The notes under the pieces are model-generated. The model saw only the letters and a list, made by a program, of their open reading frames with translations. It was not told where the DNA came from and ran no database searches. This document shows, one piece after another, positions 1-8,655 of a stretch of 64,000 bases of DNA (its first letter is position 1; every line of letters begins with the position of its first letter). The DNA comes from Paenibacillus macerans (lineage in GTDB: Bacteria > Bacillota > Bacilli > Paenibacillales > Paenibacillaceae): NCBI RefSeq assembly GCF_900454495.1, contig NZ_UGSI01000001.1, forward strand, positions 4,342,501-4,406,500. Reading direction: 5' to 3'. The position numbers and the translations under genes were made by a program.

Positions 1-888
1 CGCCAAATCGGCATAATCAAACATCGTCCCCGGCAGCAAATCATGGTATCTGAATGCGGCGGCTGCCGTGACGTAACTCCGATGCGCCTGCTCCTCCCCC
101 GCCACCGTCTCTCCCGCGGCCACCCGCAGCCGGCACTTGAGCAAGCCTTCAATCCGCTCGAAGGCGCCTTTAAACCGCTGGACCCCGGAAGGCTCACCGG
201 CGGTAAGCGGGACGGCGCAGACGATGAATTCCCGGTAGATCAGCACCGCGGCGCCAGGGATCAAATCCTCCAGCATGTTCTGCACGGCAAACCGGAGCAG
301 TCCGCCGGCCGCTCCGTTCGTCCCCCAGCCGTCGGCGCACAGAAGCAGCACCTGCCAGCGGTCCGCTTGTTTTGCCGCCCTTCTTCCTCCTGTTTCCGCA
401 TCTCCGGCGGCAAAAACGTCCCCGGCTAACGGCTCGCCCTCAACGATCCACTTAAGCAGCAGCCGCTGCCGCTCCTCGCGGGCCAGCCGCAATGCCCGCG
501 AATCTTCGGCGCGGCGCTCCGCGATCCGCTGCTTGGCCTGCAGCACCGTCTTGATGATCTCCTCCGGCTTGCTCGTTTTGAGCAAGTAGTCGCCGACCCC
601 TTGGCGGATCGCCTGCTGAGTATAGGCAAAATCCCCATAACCGGACAGGATGATGACCTCCAGCGCGGGCAGCATCCGTTTCGCTTCCTCGGCCAGTTGG
701 AGTCCGTTTTTGCCGCTCATGCGGATATCCGTCATCAGAATATCCGGCTTCTCCTCCCGGATGCGCTTCAGCGCTTCTTCGGCCGAAGCCGCCGGAGCCA
801 GCAGCGTCAGCCCCAGCTCGTTCCAGGCGATAACGCTCGCCAGTCCGGTCCGGATAATGACCTCGTCGTCAACGATCAACAATTTCAT
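1..888 (-). CDS. YesN-type response regulator, 3' part cut by window edge
   Basis: Receiver domain starts at the ATG: MKLLIVDDEVIIRTGL, with phospho-acceptor Asp in DILMTDIRMSG (about residue 54) and the conserved Lys in DYLLKTSKPEE. About 296 codons are present, and the frame is open to the left edge. The usual C-terminal AraC-type helix-turn-helix would lie outside the window, so the DNA-binding part is inferred from the family. The start overlaps the stop of the upstream histidine kinase by 4 bases (ATGA), so the two are translationally coupled. Expected to control the neighbouring sugar ABC transporter genes. Confidence 0.88.
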   Translation of the reverse strand, partial: MKLLIVDDEVIIRTGLASVIAWNELGLTLLAPAASAEEALKRIREEKPDILMTDIRMSGKNGLQLAEEAKRMLPALEVIILSGYGDFAYTQQAIRQGVGDYLLKTSKPEEIIKTVLQAKQRIAERRAEDSRALRLAREERQRLLLKWIVEGEPLAGDVFAAGDAETGGRRAAKQADRWQVLLLCADGWGTNGAAGGLLRFAVQNMLEDLIPGAAVLIYREFIVCAVPLTAGEPSGVQRFKGAFERIEGLLKCRLRVAAGETVAGEEQAHRSYVTAAAAFRYHDLLPGTMFDYADLA

Positions 889-2933
889 GGCGATACCTCC
901 ATGATCGGAATAGAGAACGAAACCTCCGTCCCCTCGCCTTCCCGGCTGTCCACTTCCAGTCCCGAGTCCCGGCCGTAATGCAGCAGCAGCCTTTCGTGCA
1001 CATTGCCGAGCCCGTATCCGGTGTTGGGGACGGCTTCTCCCGGAGCGTCCCGCACGGTATCGGGATCGGGATCAGGATCAGGATTAGCCTCACTCCGAGC
1101 CATCTGCCCCCCATCGTAACCAGCCTCCTCCTGAGTCTCCCGCACAGCAGGAGCAGCAGCTCCGCTACGAGTCTCCAGGCCCCCGCCGGCAGCAGCTCCT
1201 CGGACCGCAGCGCCCGCTGCTCCGTGAGCCACAGCGGCAACTGCTCCTTGGGCCACAGCGGCAGCTGCTCTTTCACGAGTCTCCCGAACCGCAGCGGGAA
1301 CAGCTCCCCCCCGAGTCCGCAGCTCCAGCACCCGGCGCACCTCGGCCAGCCGCTCCGAGGTCATGCCGGGTCCGTCATCCAGGACCGCCACTTTCATCCG
1401 CCTTCCTTCCCGCTGGATCAGAACGGTGATCGTTCCGGGACCTTCGCGTTTCTGAATGCCGTGGATCAGCGCGTTTTCCACCAGAGGCTGGAGCAGCAGC
1501 TTCAGCATCCATTTGTCCAGCAGCCCTTCATCAACGATATAGTCGACGGCAAATTTGTCGGGAAAACGGATCGACTGCACCCGCGCGTAATTCCGGATAT
1601 GCGCCAGTTCCTGCTCCACCGGGCAGTACTCCTTGCCTTGATTCAGGCTGATCCGCAAAAAGTCGCTAAGCCCCTCAACCATCTCGGCTATCCGCTTCTC
1701 GTCCGCCATCAGGGCGATCCAATGGATCGAGGACAAGGTGTTGTACAAAAAATGCGGGTTGATCTGCGCTTGAAGCGCCCGCAGATCGGCCTCCTTCTTG
1801 CGCGCTTCGCCGCGGATGACCTCCCGCTTAAGCCGTTCGATATGCGCGCCAAGCATATTGTAGCTTCGGCCGAGCCGGCCGATTTCATCGTCCGTGGCAA
1901 CCGGAAAACGCGGCAGCGGCCGCTCCGGATCGATCCGCGACAGATGGCGGGTCAAAACGCGCAGCGGCCGCGTGATCCGGCGCACCGTCAGCCAGATCAG
2001 CGCAGCGCAGACCGCCACGGACACCCCTACGACAGCGGCCGTCAGCGTCAGAATGTAGCGGTTTTCGGCGTGGTACTGCTCATACGGCACCGTCCCAAGC
2101 AAAATCCAGCCGGTGAGCGGCTCCCGGCGGTACAGGACGGTCGACTTTCCCCCGCCTTCGCCGTATATGACGCTGCCGCTCCCGTTCTGCTGCCGGCCGG
2201 CGTCTTCCGTCAGCAGTGCGAGCAGGCCGGGCGCATAGGCGGCCAACGGCCGGCCCAGCCGCGACTTGTCGGCGGAGGAGAGAATGGTTCCCTCCGCGCT
2301 GATCAGTTCAATCCTGCCCGCCCCCTGGCCGAAATCCGGCGCATTCCAATTCCGCGATACTTCCCGCTCATCCAGGCTGATCGCCAGCCATCCGAGACGG
2401 CGGAAATCGTAGATGCTGCGGATCGACCGAAACAAGGTAATGACCTGCGTATCCCCGGCATAATCACGAATCCGGTAAACGTCCGACCACCTTTTTCCGC
2501 CGGCGGCGATAGCTTCCTTAGCGGCCGCGGGAAGCTCGCTTTCGTACCAAGTGGCCGTGGACAAACCGACGTCAAACCGCTCCGGGTAAACGGCGATATT
2601 GGCGATATAATGCTTGGAGGCGGCCAGATTCGTCATGCGCCCGACAAGCGCCGTCCGTTCGGCTTCCACATCCTCGTTTCTGCTTAGATAGGCCTGTAAA
2701 TCGCGCTCCCCGATCAGGAAGATCGACAGCGTCTCGATGTCCTCCAGCATAAACCGCAGGTTGGCGTCCATCTGCTTCAGCATGTCGCTGCCGGTCAGCT
2801 TGGTTTTTTCCTCGGTGATGTTGGAGGAGATCAAAAAGGCAAACAGACCAAGCGCCAGCATCGGCACGATCATAGACCCCGCGATCACTACCGACAGCCG
2901 CCGCTGCAGCGATGAAGTCAGCCAACCTCGCAT
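885..2933 (-). CDS. YesM-type sensor histidine kinase with unusual Ala-rich insert
   Basis: About 682 aa. The start was placed at MRGWLTSSLQRRL, preceded by a GGGGAGGGG ribosome site; the frame continues upstream but only through repeat-rich intergenic DNA. Order: N-terminal membrane helix (VVIAGSMIVPMLALGLFAF), extracellular sensor region of about 260 aa, second membrane helix (TLTAAVVGVSVAVCAALIWL), HAMP linker, His_kinase domain with QAQINPHFLYNTL (His about residue 394), and an HATPase domain with N box (LVENALIHG) and G1 box (LDDGPGM). Between the G1 box and the G2 box (GYGLGNVHERL) lies a roughly 100-aa Ala/Gly/Arg-rich stretch with a DPDPDPDP run, absent from typical family members. 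It autophosphorylates and passes phosphate to the downstream regulator. Confidence 0.9.
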   Translation of the reverse strand: MRGWLTSSLQRRLSVVIAGSMIVPMLALGLFAFLISSNITEEKTKLTGSDMLKQMDANLRFMLEDIETLSIFLIGERDLQAYLSRNEDVEAERTALVGRMTNLAASKHYIANIAVYPERFDVGLSTATWYESELPAAAKEAIAAGGKRWSDVYRIRDYAGDTQVITLFRSIRSIYDFRRLGWLAISLDEREVSRNWNAPDFGQGAGRIELISAEGTILSSADKSRLGRPLAAYAPGLLALLTEDAGRQQNGSGSVIYGEGGGKSTVLYRREPLTGWILLGTVPYEQYHAENRYILTLTAAVVGVSVAVCAALIWLTVRRITRPLRVLTRHLSRIDPERPLPRFPVATDDEIGRLGRSYNMLGAHIERLKREVIRGEARKKEADLRALQAQINPHFLYNTLSSIHWIALMADEKRIAEMVEGLSDFLRISLNQGKEYCPVEQELAHIRNYARVQSIRFPDKFAVDYIVDEGLLDKWMLKLLLQPLVENALIHGIQKREGPGTITVLIQREGRRMKVAVLDDGPGMTSERLAEVRRVLELRTRGGAVPAAVRETRERAAAAVAQGAVAAVAHGAAGAAVRGAAAGGGLETRSGAAAPAVRETQEEAGYDGGQMARSEANPDPDPDPDTVRDAPGEAVPNTGYGLGNVHERLLLHYGRDSGLEVDSREGEGTEVSFSIPIMEVSP
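1020..1330 (-). repeat. low-complexity in-frame insert in kinase ATP lid
   Basis: Imperfect GC-rich repeats (AVRETRERAAAAV, AVRGAAAGG, AVRETQEEAG; then a GATCAG/GGATCG-type run encoding DPDPDPDP) occupy the segment coding for the ATP lid. The reading frame is kept, and the catalytic boxes on both sides are intact. Confidence 0.7.
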
Positions 2934-3028
2934 GATGCCCCTCCCCTTCTCTCTAAGGTGATATGGAAACCGTCTACTCTGACTTGCTTTGTTGGCCCCC
3001 CGCCAAGGCCCGGACTTCGGTTTTGAGC

Positions 3029-3255
3029 CAAAATAAGGACTTAAATTGTCGTTATCCCAGAAATATCCTTCCATTCGAGAAAAATAAAGGCATTTTATGT
3101 CGCTATTTTCTCGACTCGCAAGGAAATTCCCGAATTCTGGTCCGTTCACAGGAAAATAAGTACATAAAACGCCGTTAATGGAAGTAAACACGCTAGAGCT
3201 TGGATAATAAGTACACAAAGTGCCGCTATTCTGAAGGGCGATGGTCCTCGTTCCA
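3029..3255. repeat. dispersed repeat family 1, copy A
   Basis: Three to four roughly 29-base near-palindromic units of the type AAAATAnnGnCAT...TATTTT, spaced about 60-70 bases apart. The segment matches the copy at 63610-63820 in the same order, including the shared spacer CGCAAGGAAAT and CGTTAATGG. It lies just upstream of the histidine kinase start and downstream of the permease gene. No gene is seen in 2934-3493. Confidence 0.75.
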
Positions 3256-3370
3256 GATGTTCGTCGTCCCAGATGACTGTCGTTCCAGTGACCGCCGTTC
3301 CAGACGATCGCCATTCCAGTTAATCCTCGTTCCAGTTAATCCTCGTTCCAGTTGACCGCCATTTCCGGAC
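3238..3370. repeat. degenerate 15-18-base tandem repeat
   Basis: About eight imperfect units of the form (t)CGTTCCAGnnGAnCGnC, for example CCTCGTTCCAGTTAAT twice in a row near 3322-3352. Located between family 1 copy A and the end of the permease gene. A similar TCGTCGTTCCAG occurs right after the family 1 copy at 63.8 kb, so this tail travels with the family 1 repeat. Confidence 0.6.
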
Positions 3371-3493
3371 GATCGCTCGCCCCAGCAGCCGACTGTCAAA
3401 CCAAACGCCGCTTACCATATAGCTGAACAATTGATGTTGAACTATTGATTTGAACGGATCAGGGCAGCCGCGCGAAATGCTCTTACCTGCCCC

Positions 3494-4372
3494 CTATCCT
3501 TTCACCGCGCCGGCGGTCATCCCCTTCATCATCTGCTCCTGGAACAGCAAATAAAGCGCGATCGTCGGCAGCACGGACAGCATCATCGCCGCCAGCGTCA
3601 AGCCGTAATCCGTTTGGTAGCCGTCCGCAAAGTTGGCGATGGCCAGCGGCAGCGTTTTGAGCACCGTTTTGTTGATAAACACGAGGGCGAACGAGAAATC
3701 GTTCCAAGCGTGCAAAAAGCTGATGATCGTGACCGTGGCCAGCGCCGGCACCGACATCGGCAGCATGATGCGGAAAAACAGACCCCACAGCCCGGTCCCG
3801 TCGATAAACGCGGCCTCCTCCAGCTCGCGCGGCACGCTCGTCAAATACGCCGTCAGCACGAAAATCGCCGTCGGCAGCGCAAAAGCGGTATAGGGCAATA
3901 TCAACGCCCAATAGGTGTTCAGCAGCGACATCTGCTTCATCAGGATAAACAGCGGCACCAGCGTGCTGTGAATCGGGATCAGCATGCCGACTACGAAAAA
4001 GGCGAGCACCCCGCCCTTCCAGCGAAACTGGAAGCGGGCCAGCACAAAGGATGTCAGCGCCGCGATAAACAGCGTAAGCGCCAACGATCCGGCCGACACC
4101 ACCAGCGAATTGCCGAAGGCCGATCCCAGCCGCGAGCTTTCCCATGCCCGCAAAAAGTTGTCCCCGCGCCACACCTCGGGCAGCCCGAAGGGACGGGCAT
4201 AAAAATCCGCATTCGTTTTAAAGGCGCTGATCACCAGCCAAAAAAACGGGTACAACGTTAAAATGCCATAGATCGTCAGTCCCGTCCATAGAATTCCATT
4301 CCTTATTTTTCGCAGAACGCCATGTCCGTCTCGCGGCGGCGCTTCTGCGGATATCGGCGTAGCCGTGTGCAT
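3494..4372 (-). CDS. carbohydrate ABC transporter permease (MalG type)
   Basis: 292 aa, full length for the family. Six membrane helices, and the EAA loop that contacts the ATPase is visible as ELEEAAFIDGTGLWGLFFRI near residue 190. The ATG is preceded by GGGAGG at a 9-base spacing. Third gene of a lipoprotein-permease-permease operon; 34 bases separate it from the first permease. Imports an oligosaccharide or sugar with the two genes upstream. No ATPase is encoded here, so a shared MsmX-type ATPase is inferred. The substrate cannot be read from the sequence. Confidence 0.92.
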   Translation of the reverse strand: MHTATPISAEAPPRDGHGVLRKIRNGILWTGLTIYGILTLYPFFWLVISAFKTNADFYARPFGLPEVWRGDNFLRAWESSRLGSAFGNSLVVSAGSLALTLFIAALTSFVLARFQFRWKGGVLAFFVVGMLIPIHSTLVPLFILMKQMSLLNTYWALILPYTAFALPTAIFVLTAYLTSVPRELEEAAFIDGTGLWGLFFRIMLPMSVPALATVTIISFLHAWNDFSFALVFINKTVLKTLPLAIANFADGYQTDYGLTLAAMMLSVLPTIALYLLFQEQMMKGMTAGAVKG

Positions 4373-4406
4373 CCCTGAATCCTCCCTTCTTGATTACGCC
4401 GTGCTC

Positions 4407-5285
4407 TCACGCCGCGCTTTTCCTACGGCTCGTCAGCCATTGGCTCGTTCCGATCAGCAGCAAACTGATCACCATAATCGTCGTCGAGATCGCGCTGCCA
4501 AAGCCGTAGCGGTAGGTCGAAAACGTCGAGTTGTACATATACGTCGCCAGCAGCTCGGTGGCGTGGGCCGGTCCGCCTTTCGTCATGATGTACACGAGGT
4601 CAAACGACTTCAGGCTCCCGGAAATGCACAGGACGACCGCGACCTGAACCGTGTTTTTGATCATCGGCAGCGAGATCGCCACCAGTTTGCGCCCCCCGGA
4701 CACCCCGTCGATTTTGGCCGCGTCGTGGATTTCCCCGGGGATATTTTGCAAAGCGGATATGAAAATGATCAAATACAGGCCCGCATAACTCCAGATCAGC
4801 GGCGGCAGCAGCGAATAGATGGCGATATTCCCGTCCGACAGCCACTGCAGCTTCCAGCTCTTCAGTCCAAGCGCATCCAGCAAAAAGTTAAGAATCCCGA
4901 TTTGCGGATGGTAAATGTACTGCCAAATCATCCCGATCACCACCGTCGAAAGCACCATCGGCAGAAAAACGGCCGAGCGCAGGAACCGCTGCACCCCGTT
5001 CTCCTTATGCAGCAGCACCGCCAATGCCAGCGCCAGCGGAATTTGCCCGAACACCGAAGCAAGCACGAAAATAATGTTGTTTTTCAGCGCCCGCCAAAAG
5101 ACAGGATCCCGCAAAATTTCCGCATAATTGCCGAGCCCGTTGTACTTCGCCTCGCCGATGCCCGACCAGTTGAAAAAACCGTAATACGCCGACCAGACGA
5201 CCGGTACAAACACGAACAGCGCATAGAGAATCACGGCGGGCGCCAGGCCCGTGAAGATAAAACGCCTGCTACGCAGCGCATTCAT
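4407..5285 (-). CDS. carbohydrate ABC transporter permease (MalF/UgpA type)
   Basis: 292 aa from the start MNALRSRRFIFTGLAP, preceded by GGGGAAGTGAG; an upstream in-frame ATG would add 14 residues with no better ribosome site. Membrane helix near the N-terminus (VILYALFVFVPVVWSAYYGFF) and EAA loop IHDAAKIDGVSGGRKLVAI near residue 205. Pairs with the MalG-type permease downstream to form the membrane channel, and is fed by the lipoprotein upstream. Confidence 0.92.
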   Translation of the reverse strand: MNALRSRRFIFTGLAPAVILYALFVFVPVVWSAYYGFFNWSGIGEAKYNGLGNYAEILRDPVFWRALKNNIIFVLASVFGQIPLALALAVLLHKENGVQRFLRSAVFLPMVLSTVVIGMIWQYIYHPQIGILNFLLDALGLKSWKLQWLSDGNIAIYSLLPPLIWSYAGLYLIIFISALQNIPGEIHDAAKIDGVSGGRKLVAISLPMIKNTVQVAVVLCISGSLKSFDLVYIMTKGGPAHATELLATYMYNSTFSTYRYGFGSAISTTIMVISLLLIGTSQWLTSRRKSAA

Positions 5286-5344
5286 AAGTCTCACTTCCCC
5301 TTGATTAAAATAACCCCCTCCCCTCAAGGGGAAGGGGTCTAAGT

Positions 5345-6679
5345 TTAGTTCGCCGCTACGGCAGCCTGCGTATCCTGGATTTTACGGGCGATTGTCTCCG
5401 GATTGCCGCCCATCAGCAGCTCCTGCAGCCCGTTGTTGACCACCTCGACCGTGGCCGAGCCAAGCTTGGAATCATAGACCGGCACAATTTTGATCCCCTG
5501 TACCAAGTCGTACAGTTCCACGAACAGCGGGTGCGCTTTGCTCTTGTCCAGCTCGATGTTGTAGCTGACCAGGGTGCTGCTGTCCAGCGTCGCCTTTTGC
5601 CCGTCCGGCCCGGCCAGCGCGTAAAACAGCTTCATCGCCGCTTCCTTTTTGCCGCCATCCAGCTTCTTGCTGACGCCAAGACCCGTTCCCACGACGCCGG
5701 AGGTCGTAGCCGGATCGCCTTTGCCGCCCGCAATCGCCGGAACGATCGTGATATGCGTGTTGTCCAGCACCTCAGGCGGCGCGTTGTTAACCAGGTTGGC
5801 CAGCGCCCAACCGCCGTTGACGACCATCGCCGCGTTGCCCTGGAAGTACAGCTGCATCATTTGCGTTTCGTCCAGGCTGTTGAAGCCTTCCTGGAACGCG
5901 TTGATTTCCCCAAGCTTTTGGAAAGTCTTAAGCGCCTCGATAAATTCAGGGTCGGTAAACTTGGCCCCATTCTGCTCCACCGCTTTCAGAAACCAGTCCG
6001 TCCCCGTAATCCGATCCGCCACCGTGCTGAAAAACGTCGACTGCGCCACCCAGTTCGCTTTGTTGCCCAGCGCGATCGGAATCACGCCGTTGTCGTTAAA
6101 CGTTTGGATCGCCGCCTCCAGCTCCTCCCACGTTTCCGGCACCTTGACGTTGTATTTTTTGAACAGTGTATCATTGTAAAAAATAAAAGAGCTCGGCGCC
6201 AGGTTCATCGGTACGGAGTAGATTTTGCCGTCCACGGTGTAACCGTCCAAGGCGTTCGGGATGAAGCCGTTTTTCCAGTCCGGGTTGGCGTTCAGTTCGT
6301 CATCGATCGGCTGCAGCAGATCGCCTTTGACGAACTCCTTCGTCATGGCGTCCGGCCACATCACGAACAAGTCGGGCATTTCGTCGGCCGCCGCCACCGT
6401 GCGCAGCCGGGTTTTCAGCCCGTCGGTCGGCAGCCCTTCGTCGACCACCTCGATGTCCGGGTTTTGCGCCCGGAAATCTTCAATGATTTTCCGCATCGCT
6501 ACCGCCTTGGCGTCCTGCCCGGTCCAGTTATGCCAGATCGAGATGCTCACCTTCTCCCCGCCATTCCCGCTGCCGCTCCCGGCGGTTTCGCCTCCTCCGC
6601 CGCACCCGGCCAGCAAAAGCGCCAGCATGGCGGCGCTGCATATCATAGCGATCCATTTTTGGGTCAGTCTCTTTTTCAT
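5345..6679 (-). CDS. sugar-binding lipoprotein of ABC transporter
   Basis: 444 aa. Signal peptide MKKRLTQKWIAMICSAAMLALLLAGCGGG with lipobox LLAGC, followed by a Gly/Ser linker and a family 1 extracellular solute-binding fold (SIWHNWTGQDAK, then FVMWPDAMTKEF and MVVNGGWALANL). Anchored outside the membrane, it delivers sugar to the two permeases encoded just downstream. First gene of the operon; a cre-like site lies 44 bases upstream of the start. A GC-rich hairpin (CCTCCCCTCAAGGGGAAGG) sits between this gene and the permease and could lower expression of the distal genes. Confidence 0.93.
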   Translation of the reverse strand: MKKRLTQKWIAMICSAAMLALLLAGCGGGGETAGSGSGNGGEKVSISIWHNWTGQDAKAVAMRKIIEDFRAQNPDIEVVDEGLPTDGLKTRLRTVAAADEMPDLFVMWPDAMTKEFVKGDLLQPIDDELNANPDWKNGFIPNALDGYTVDGKIYSVPMNLAPSSFIFYNDTLFKKYNVKVPETWEELEAAIQTFNDNGVIPIALGNKANWVAQSTFFSTVADRITGTDWFLKAVEQNGAKFTDPEFIEALKTFQKLGEINAFQEGFNSLDETQMMQLYFQGNAAMVVNGGWALANLVNNAPPEVLDNTHITIVPAIAGGKGDPATTSGVVGTGLGVSKKLDGGKKEAAMKLFYALAGPDGQKATLDSSTLVSYNIELDKSKAHPLFVELYDLVQGIKIVPVYDSKLGSATVEVVNNGLQELLMGGNPETIARKIQDTQAAVAAN

Positions 6680-6722
6680 ATCCGGTAGTTCCCCCCTCGT
6701 TTTATGCTTAACCCCATTGTAA

Positions 6723-6736
6723 TGTTAGCGCTATCA
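6723..6736. promoter_or_regulatory. cre-like catabolite control site
   Basis: TGTTAGCGCTATCA matches the CcpA consensus TGWAANCGNTNWCA with one mismatch and is a good palindrome. It lies 44 bases before the start of the binding-protein gene. It could also be the site of a local LacI-family repressor. Confidence 0.6.
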
Positions 6737-6925
6737 ATTTTGTAAGGTGACGATTCGCGGCATGAGGGGTGAAAAATTTCGGATGGGGCCCCGCGCGATT
6801 GGAGCGATTGATATGCGGTTTCTACCCGCGAGTAGAGTCAGGTTCTTATCGATCAACCCAAGCAACTGTTGTAAGGCAACCAGCCAATCGAATGTGCCGA
6901 CTTCGTCGCACAGCAAATAAAACAC
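6734..6925 (-). pseudogene. possible transposase remnant
   Basis: A 63-codon frame reading MFYLLCDEVGTFDWLVALQQLLGLIDK. The N-terminal half resembles the C-terminal part of IS4-type transposases by general look, but I cannot name a family with certainty. It sits beside the IS1595-like element and has no ribosome site. It may simply be chance. Confidence 0.25.
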
Positions 6926-6991
6926 GCCGCTGAAGGAGCGTGCGTTGTACTTTACCTAGTTTGTGCCTTGGTGCCCCTGCATGCTGCCTGC

Positions 6992-8343
6992 CTTTGCACG
7001 ATTATCCCTTTCGTTCATGGAGCAGGGGATGGAGGCTAGAGCAAGAGTTCCAAAAAAAGAGAGAAGAAAAGGAGAGGGGAAAAATGAGGCGGTTCAGGTG
7101 ACATTTTCGGCTTGATTAGAGAACGTATGTTTGGTATAATGAAATAAACGGAACTTATGTTCGTGTATTCTTGATTCGGGAGGTAAGCGGATATGGAAGC
7201 CAATGCGGGAACGGAACTTCAACCATTCAGCAGCCGTTTTAACAGCGAGCAGGACTGCATGGAGGCGCTGATCGCGATGAAGTGGCCAAACGGCTTCGTC
7301 TGCCCGCGCTGCGCTCAAACCCGGTGCAGCTATCTGACCTCCCGGCATATCCCTTTGTTCGAGTGCGGAAAGTGCAAGCATCAAACATCGCCTTTGGTCG
7401 GCACGGTTTTTGAAGGAACGCCTCTCCCCCTGCTCAAGTGGTTCGAGGCCCTGGATTTATTCCTGCTGGAGGGCGGCATCTCGGCGCTGCGGCTGAGCAA
7501 GGTGATCCGGGTCGCCTACAAGACCGCCTGGTCGATGCTGCACAAAATACGTCATGCCGTGGGGGAGTTCGATGCCCGGGAGCTGCTCTCTGGAGACGTG
7601 AAAGTGAACAGTGATCAGTATGGGCGTAATCCGTCCCGGTGTCAGCTTTCGCATCCGTACGCCTCGGCGGTCGTAGCCGGCTGCACGGTCACGGAGTCGG
7701 GCGAGCCGGAGCAGGTCAAAATCCGCCTGGTGCCGTATAAGCGGGGAGACGGGAAAATGGCAAACCGTCACGATCTAACCGCTTTTATTAGCGGGCATGT
7801 GGATGTCCGTACATCGGCGGTACAGTTGTTTCCTCAGGCCTTTCGGCTGTATGCTCCCTTGCGGAAAGTGGTGAGGGAGGCGTGGAAATCGCTGAAGAGT
7901 ACGTATGGAGCCTTGGGACTGAAGCATCTGCAGGCGTACCTGAACGAGTACACCGTACGCCGCCGGCTGCGCCTGCAAGGAGGACGGCCCGGAGCGGAAG
8001 AAACGATGCGGCAGCAGTTGCTGCAGATGTGTGTGGCGATTCCGGCGATCCCTTACCGCCGGCTGATCGCGCGCCAACCGAACCAGCCCCTTGCGGCTGC
8101 GGCCTGATCGAGACGCTGGAAACGATGGGGGAGTTTGATGCAGATCAACTTAATGGGTCCTTGATCTCCTGTCTTGATTTTTGTCTTGATTTCCTGTCTG
8201 ATCTGATTCACCTCCCCTAAACCTGATTCCTTCTCCTAAGCCCGTCTAAATTATCTCGAACCTATCTGCTTCTCCACAAATTTTTTTTCTCCCGAGTTTG
8301 TCTTTCTCTCTGCTACCTGATCAAACGGGATAATCGTGCAAAG
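6992..8343 (+). mobile_element. IS1595-like element, copy 1
   Basis: Bounded by perfect 17-base inverted repeats CTTTGCACGATTATCCC (6992-7008) and its complement (8327-8343). One transposase gene inside. A second copy lies at 24674-26021 in opposite orientation. Homology between the copies runs past both inverted repeats: about 20-30 bases on the left and about 100 bases on the right (to TTCGACTT near 8441). The true ends are therefore uncertain, and no target duplication could be identified. Confidence 0.75.
7193..8107 (+). CDS. IS1595-family-like transposase, copy 1
   Basis: 304 aa. Zinc ribbon CPRCAQTRC...CGKCKHQTSPLVGT at about residues 38-70, then the ISXO2-like helical region (LPLLKWFEALDLFLLEGGIS, YKTAWSMLHKIRHAV) and the C-terminal signature LKHLQAYLNEYTVR. 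The canonical first motif DETYIGG of this family is not seen; the matching place reads LSGDVKVNSDQYGRN. The region where the second Asp is expected reads VDVRTSAV. The protein may be a diverged or catalytically impaired member. Start preceded by GGGAGGTAAGCGG. Confidence 0.82.
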   Translation: MEANAGTELQPFSSRFNSEQDCMEALIAMKWPNGFVCPRCAQTRCSYLTSRHIPLFECGKCKHQTSPLVGTVFEGTPLPLLKWFEALDLFLLEGGISALRLSKVIRVAYKTAWSMLHKIRHAVGEFDARELLSGDVKVNSDQYGRNPSRCQLSHPYASAVVAGCTVTESGEPEQVKIRLVPYKRGDGKMANRHDLTAFISGHVDVRTSAVQLFPQAFRLYAPLRKVVREAWKSLKSTYGALGLKHLQAYLNEYTVRRRLRLQGGRPGAEETMRQQLLQMCVAIPAIPYRRLIARQPNQPLAAAA

Positions 8344-8531
8344 TCTCCGGACAGCGAGTGTTGATCTGCCGCCCCCCCACTTCCCTGTCCTCAAGCTTTC
8401 AACACCCTTCCGCGTTTCTTGCCACGATCGGCTTTCGACTTGACTGGCAAGCAAGGATTATAAGGTTGAGCCAGACACCTCTTCCGTCCGCCTATCTTAA
8501 TTCTTTGAACACCTTCAGCTCAGGGACTCAA

Positions 8532-8572
8532 GCTGATTTTTGTTCTCAGAAAGTTGAGTTATAAATTCTAAG
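8532..8572. repeat. short dispersed motif, copy 1
   Basis: The core AAAGTTGAGTTA with upstream GATTTT(T)G occurs here, at 26231-26270 and at 42690-42729, all in the same orientation. Possibly an insertion-sequence border remnant. The rest of 8344-8655 holds only the sequence shared with IS1595-like copy 2 (to about 8441) and no gene. Confidence 0.5.
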
Positions 8573-8655
8573 GTGAAAAAACAAGGCCGCCCCAACGCAG
8601 TTCAACACTGCTCCGGACAGCCACGCCTTCGAATAAAGGTTGCTGAGTTCTTCCC

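Noticed and set aside
978..2687. A 569-codon open frame on the plus strand opposite the histidine kinase
   Set aside because: It is antisense to a gene with clear kinase motifs, has no ribosome site and its product is Arg/Gln/His-rich without any domain, as expected for a GC-rich shadow frame.
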